A stretch of DNA of 64,000 nucleotides from CAZBUB01 sp964494985. Lineage in GTDB: Bacteria > Desulfobacterota > Desulfovibrionia > Desulfovibrionales > Desulfothermaceae. Below are positions 60,726 through 64,000 of this stretch, in pieces; within the stretch, counting starts at the first letter, position 1; every line of letters starts with the position of its first letter. The stretch lies in the NCBI GenBank assembly GCA_964494985.1, contig CAZBUB010000001.1, positions 75,377 through 139,376 on the forward strand, in the 5' to 3' direction. A model generated the notes under the pieces. The model saw nothing but the letters and a program-made list of their open reading frames with translations, was not told the DNA's origin and did no database searches. The translations under genes were made by a program, and so were the position numbers.

Positions 60726-60876
60726 TTTCTTTGTCCTGGCTGCTTGACCTGAAAAAGCTTTCAAAGATAGTTAAACTGTATGGTTCATGTATATGTTTTG
60801 CAAGCCCAATATCGCCTGCCTTTTTTGGGCTGAAGGAATTGCAGGTTTCTGAAGCAAAACAAACAAGGGGCTGATT

Positions 60877-61587
60877 ATGGACTTGCCTGGAAACCTGATA
60901 GAGAAAAAGGAGCTGCGCAACAGGAGCATGGTCTTTCAGGACCGCTTTGCAGGCGGGGATGTTCTGGCGGACATGCTCGGCAGCGAGTATGCCGGGCTGC
61001 ATGAAGGCCTGATTTTGGCCATTCCTGCGGGAGGCGTGCCTGTGGGCCTTCGCCTGCAGCAGGGGCTGGGTCTGCCCTTGGATCTGATTGTGATCAGAAA
61101 GATCCAGATCCCCGGCAACACAGAGGCCGGCTTTGGAGCCCTGTCCCAGACTGGCGAGACCCTGCTCAACCAGGAGTTGATAAACAGGCTGGGTCTATCT
61201 CGAGATGAGATTGTGGCCCAGACAGAAAAGACCAGGCAGGAGCTGGAGCGAAAGGACAAGCTGTTCAGGCAGGGCCGCCCCTTCCCGGAGCTAAAGGGCA
61301 AGAGGGTTATCCTCACTGATGATGGTCTGGCTTCAGGCTTTTCCATGCTGGCGGCTGTCAGGATGGTCAAGGGACAGAGTCCCCAAGAGGTTGTGGTTGC
61401 TGTGCCCACGGCTCCGTTAGGGTCTGTGCTCAGGCTGAGCCCTGAGGTGGATCGGATCTACAGTGCCCATATTCAGGTGTCAGGATCCTTTGCTGTAGCA
61501 AATGCTTATCAGCTCTGGAACGATCTCTCCGAGGCAGAGGTCCAGGCAATGCTCCAGGATCAGCCAGGCCCCGGAAAGCTAGCATGA
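60877..61587 (+). CDS. Phosphoribosyltransferase-domain protein
   Basis: 236 residues, PRTase type I fold with LILAIPAGGVPVGLRL near the N-terminus and the PRPP-binding motif VILTDDGLASGFSMLAA (about 145-161). It resembles the stand-alone phosphoribosyltransferases often seen next to dienelactone hydrolase-like domains, whose substrates are not known; it is not one of the standard purine or pyrimidine enzymes. ATG 60877. Follows the repeat element and ends 114 bases before a lipoprotein gene. Confidence 0.85.
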   Translation: MDLPGNLIEKKELRNRSMVFQDRFAGGDVLADMLGSEYAGLHEGLILAIPAGGVPVGLRLQQGLGLPLDLIVIRKIQIPGNTEAGFGALSQTGETLLNQELINRLGLSRDEIVAQTEKTRQELERKDKLFRQGRPFPELKGKRVILTDDGLASGFSMLAAVRMVKGQSPQEVVVAVPTAPLGSVLRLSPEVDRIYSAHIQVSGSFAVANAYQLWNDLSEAEVQAMLQDQPGPGKLA

Positions 61588-61701
61588 ATCTTGTCACATC
61601 AGGGCTTCAGCATTTTCTTTGCGCAGTCAAGCAATTTTTTTGGAGCATGAATCCTTTGTCCCAGCCCCTGGGGTGGGGGCCTGGAAAGGCGGATATCCGG
61701 A

Positions 61702-62379
61702 GTGCATAAGTCAAGAGCATGTGTCCTGTTTCTGCTGCTCCTGTTTCTGGGCGGCTGCCTTGCAGATGATGCAGTCCACGAGGAGAGCACAGAGATAGAG
61801 CTTTATTTCATGCGAGCCACTCAAACCAGCTTTGAGCTGGCTTCAGAGAGCAGAGAGCTCAAAGGGCCTGAGCCAGAGCTGTCTGAATTGATGCGTGCTC
61901 TGCTCTCAGGCCCCAGGGATCCTGAATTAAGCAGTGTTATTCCAGAAGATGTACAGTTGCTGGACAGTTATATTCAGGATCAGGTGGCCTATCTTGATTT
62001 TTCTGCAGAATTGGCAGAGGTCTCTTTGGGCAGCGAGTCCGAGGCAGTCCTGGTAGATTCTCTAGTGCTCACTGCATTACAGCTAGATGATGTACGGCAG
62101 GTACAGATACTGGTGGAAGGGGAAATTATCGAATCCCTGGCAGGGCATGTGGTTATAGACAGGCCTTTGGCAGCCCCAAGACAGGTCCAGGAAATTGCAG
62201 CATTAGGAGAGGAGGCTATGGGCATAACCATCCATTACAAGGGTAGGTTGAATGATCCGGGAGAAATTGATGCTGTGGTGGATTTTGTGCAGCACATGGC
62301 AGCAGCAAAGGGCTGCGGGTCTTGCCTCCGGAGGAGAGCTAGCTCGCCCAGGAGCTGGAGCGTATGCTGGACAAGATGA
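61702..62379 (+). CDS. GerMN-domain lipoprotein, C-terminus fused to a gene remnant
   Basis: Starts at GTG 61702. Signal peptide with lipobox FLGGC (Cys19), then a GerMN domain (about 30-155: IELYFMRATQ, LMRALLSGPRDPEL, VDSLVLTALQL, VQILVEGE, LAGHVVID). GerMN proteins are usually envelope-attached and poorly understood outside spore formers. Past residue 172 the frame runs without a stop into MGITIHYKGRLNDP, which has its own ribosome site (GGAGAGGAGG) and reads as the start of a different gene. The last 20 residues are out-of-frame junk. The original stop seems to have been lost. Confidence 0.75.
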   Translation: MHKSRACVLFLLLLFLGGCLADDAVHEESTEIELYFMRATQTSFELASESRELKGPEPELSELMRALLSGPRDPELSSVIPEDVQLLDSYIQDQVAYLDFSAELAEVSLGSESEAVLVDSLVLTALQLDDVRQVQILVEGEIIESLAGHVVIDRPLAAPRQVQEIAALGEEAMGITIHYKGRLNDPGEIDAVVDFVQHMAAAKGCGSCLRRRASSPRSWSVCWTR

Positions 62380-62441
62380 CTGAAGTCCAGCAGGCCCAAA
62401 TTGAGGATGGCTGGAAAAAGCGTCAGACTAAGACAGAATAG
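62218..62441 (+). pseudogene. Remnant of a second gene, with frameshift and stop
   Basis: From ATG 62218 the beginning MGITIHYKGRLNDPGEIDAV resembles the start of a family I know only as unnamed proteins in deltaproteobacteria. The coding frame shifts near 62305; the continuation is LRVLPPEES, a TAG at 62340-62342, and then LAQELERMLDKMTEVQQAQ to a TAG at 62441. A shift plus an internal stop means it is broken. Confidence 0.55.
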
Positions 62442-62555
62442 AGTTACCGCTGGGCCGTGTGCAGGTTTTGCAGCTCCGTGCCTGACCAAAATCAAACTTT
62501 CAAGGATTTTCAATTGATCAGAGCAGCCGCAGCTATCTTGAATATGCCTTCCTAT

Positions 62556-62617
62556 ACAGAACGCGTTTGACACGAAGTGTCAATTTAGGCGGCTTAAGTT
62601 TACAGAATGCGTTTGAC
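62556..62617. repeat. Direct repeat ACAGAA-GCGTTTGAC with hairpin
   Basis: ACAGAACGCGTTTGAC (62556-62571) recurs as ACAGAATGCGTTTGAC (62602-62617), 15 of 16 bases alike, 46 bases apart. The first copy runs into TTGACAC-GAA-GTGTCAA (62567-62583). The element lies between the gene remnant and the foreign-looking gene, where recombination has evidently occurred, and could be an old insertion or attachment scar. The 230 bases around it have no gene. Confidence 0.5.
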
Positions 62618-62671
62618 TCCAGATGCCAGGCCAGAGCTTGCTAGTAAAGCCAGCCCTCATGGAGGAGCCCT

Positions 62672-63691
62672 ATGGACAAGGAGTTTCACTACTACGCCAC
62701 TGGCCTGATAGCCAAAAGATCCGGCTTCTCCGAGGCCGAAGCCGAAATCATCGGCCACGCCTCACAGTTCGTGGACGAGAACGATGTCGCTTTGAAGGTC
62801 CGCAGCAGGAGCAATCCTGATCTGGTCTACAGGAATTACATCAGTCAGACCATGAACATATTAAAGCCCAAGCATGAGCTTTTGCGCATCTATCCCATCT
62901 TCCATTTCATTCCCGGTGATCCGGAAGCCGAATCAGCCTGGCGCAGGGACGGCAAGATGCACCGCCTGAACACCACCCCGAACAGCGAGCGTGCCAACCA
63001 GTTGCTCGACGAGGCCTTCAAGGCCTCGGAGGATACCCGGCTCTATCGCATCGGCATAGCCACGCATGCTTTCGTGGACACTTGGGCGCACCAGAACTTT
63101 GTGGGATGGTACGACAGCTTCAACAGTGTGGATTTCGACATCAAGCCTACCATCGGACATGCCCAAGCTGAACACCACCCGGACTGGATCGCGCACAAGT
63201 GGCAGGACAACAGGCTCGTATCCCCGGAGGTGGACAACAGCAACCGGTTCCTTTCAGCCGCCCAGGCCTTGTTCATGAAGTATTGTTCTTACTTGAAGGC
63301 ACAAGGAGGCAAGGATCAATCAGGCCATTGGGACCAGCTGCAGGAGGAGCTGATGTGGATTTTCGGTCGGAAGTATACCGGGAATGTGCTGCGCTATAGA
63401 GAAGATCGGATGGAGCGCTTCCTGGAGAAGATTGATCTGGATACCTTCAACGATCGGGATTGGTTCGATGGAGCTATTGAAACTGATGTCCAAGGACTTA
63501 AGGACTCCCATCAGGGGCTTATATCCAAATTGACGCTTTTTGAGGACAAATACTTCTGGAAAGAGGTGGTGAACCAGGAAGAGACCCATTGGTTCAAGTT
63601 CCAGGAGGCAGTCAAAGAGCATGAGAAGCTCGGGCTCAAACTGCTGAGACCGATATTCGCAAAGATGAAGATCGACTTGGATCGAGCCTGA
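62672..63691 (+). CDS. DUF6765-type protein, possible zinc phospholipase fold
   Basis: 339 residues, soluble, no signal peptide. The start MDKEFHYYATGLIAKRSGF is what I recall for the DUF6765 family. The His/Asp pattern (HYYAT, HASQFVDEND, THAFVDTWAHQNFVGW, IGHAQAEHHPDW) resembles the metal-binding helices of zinc-dependent phospholipase C/S1 nuclease proteins. GGAGGAG stands 4 bases before ATG 62672. Codon use differs from neighbours (more GAA, ATC, AAC and TTC, fewer AGG), a sign of transfer. Function unknown. Confidence 0.75.
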   Translation: MDKEFHYYATGLIAKRSGFSEAEAEIIGHASQFVDENDVALKVRSRSNPDLVYRNYISQTMNILKPKHELLRIYPIFHFIPGDPEAESAWRRDGKMHRLNTTPNSERANQLLDEAFKASEDTRLYRIGIATHAFVDTWAHQNFVGWYDSFNSVDFDIKPTIGHAQAEHHPDWIAHKWQDNRLVSPEVDNSNRFLSAAQALFMKYCSYLKAQGGKDQSGHWDQLQEELMWIFGRKYTGNVLRYREDRMERFLEKIDLDTFNDRDWFDGAIETDVQGLKDSHQGLISKLTLFEDKYFWKEVVNQEETHWFKFQEAVKEHEKLGLKLLRPIFAKMKIDLDRA

Positions 63692-63723
63692 ATCGAGCTC
63701 TGATGGTTATTGGGAGAGATGCT

Positions 63724-63885
63724 ATGCACCAGGATCTGCAGCTGTTGCTCGAAAGATTGCTCCAGTTCCTCGACGAGCGAGACTGGGCCCAGTTCTAGAC
63801 CTCCAAGAACCTGGCCATATCCATCTCCCTGGAGGCGGCAGAGCAGTTGGGGTTCCGCAGAGGCTCTTGGTATCCGGAAAAGTAA
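63724..63885 (+). pseudogene. Truncated nucleotide pyrophosphohydrolase (MazG-like)
   Basis: Translation gives LLLERLLQFLDERDWAQF, then TAG (63796-63798), then TSKNLAISISLEAAEQL, then unrelated residues to TAA at 63885. This is the start of the small RS21-C6/iMazG type, where one expects RDERDWAQFHTPKNLA...EAAEL. The TAG replaces a residue next to the His, and all sequence after EAAE is missing. The gene is inactive. Confidence 0.6.
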
Positions 63886-63938
63886 AAATTGGCAGTATAA
63901 CTCTTTGATCTTTCTGACCCTCTGTTCTCTGACCTCTA

Positions 63939-63967
63939 CGCCTGCAAAGCTGATTTTCTTGCAGGCG
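63939..63967. repeat. Inverted repeat near the window end
   Basis: CGCCTGCAA and TTGCAGGCG, a 9-bp perfect stem with an 11-base loop. There is no T run. The last 115 bases contain no other feature I can support. Confidence 0.45.
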
Positions 63968-64000
63968 CATTAGTCTGGTATCGACCCTGTGCAGGCGGCG

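Noticed and set aside
63796..63798. TAG read as pyrrolysine in the MazG-like frame
   Set aside because: The protein also lacks its C-terminal half, no pyl genes are visible and the family has no pyrrolysine. Decay is simpler.
1..64000. tRNA genes, rRNA, CRISPR arrays, intact insertion sequences
   Set aside because: No cloverleaf-like segments, regularly spaced identical repeats or transposase frames were found in the intergenic gaps on reading; a tRNA scan was not possible here.

Overview
The window looks like chromosome of an anaerobic, Gram-negative sulfate reducer of the Desulfovibrionales type (Desulfovibrionaceae or Desulfohalobiaceae; the family is a guess). The clues are a siroheme-dependent haem pathway (ahbC, hemB, ahbD and one siroheme decarboxylase subunit), a superoxide reductase (desulfoferrodoxin) with rubredoxin, a sulfide-using type of Thi4, a complete lipid A and BAM gene set, TRAP and RND transporters, and at least six radical-SAM-type proteins. 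There are no rRNA genes, no tRNA that I could recognise, no CRISPR array and no intact insertion sequence.

Layout. 1-8.9 kb (minus strand): lepA (cut by the window edge), alpha-glucan phosphorylase, a B12-domain radical SAM protein, a TPR lipoprotein, hisG, hisI, rlmN and a small FmdB-type zinc ribbon. 9.1-11.7 kb: lpxK (plus), a HEAT-like protein, and a rubredoxin/superoxide reductase pair with a Fur-like operator upstream. 11.9-17.2 kb (minus): the cell-shape operon mreB-mreC-mreD-mrdA-rodA with a good promoter. 17.4-18.9 kb (plus): a YhcC-type radical SAM protein and ogt. 18.9-28.8 kb (minus): one envelope operon, lysS-lolC-lolD-bamA-ompH-lpxD-fabZ-lpxA-lpxI, joined by overlaps or very short gaps. 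28.9-36.1 kb: CDF metal exporter, universal stress protein, a fused radical SAM/DUF2344 protein, a small Sm-like protein, cvpA, mazG and a LOG-family protein.

36.1-44.1 kb (plus): a TRAP transporter (dctPQM) behind a leader containing an intrinsic terminator, then a TPP riboswitch controlling thi4-thiD-thiC and probably a nucleoside-type (CNT) transporter. 44.2-51.2 kb (plus): a rubredoxin with an unusual CxC site, a Yip1-type membrane protein, and the ahb haem cluster followed by an HI0933-type flavoprotein. 51.3-55.8 kb: two poorly characterised genes, a 1040-residue membrane protein with a PHP-like His-rich region and an HD-domain protein whose CCA-transferase-like catalytic motif has decayed. 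56.0-60.5 kb: an RND efflux adaptor and pump. 60.5-64 kb: a phosphoribosyltransferase followed by a region with accessory character, holding dispersed palindromic repeats, a lipoprotein gene running into the remnant of another gene, a DUF6765-type gene with different codon use, and a nucleotide-pyrophosphohydrolase pseudogene.

The best candidates for undescribed biology are the 51.3-55.8 kb gene pair, the dispersed hexamer-periodic inverted repeat at 48.2 and 56.0 kb, and the structured leader in front of the TRAP operon. None of these was compared with a database here; family names come from recognised motifs.
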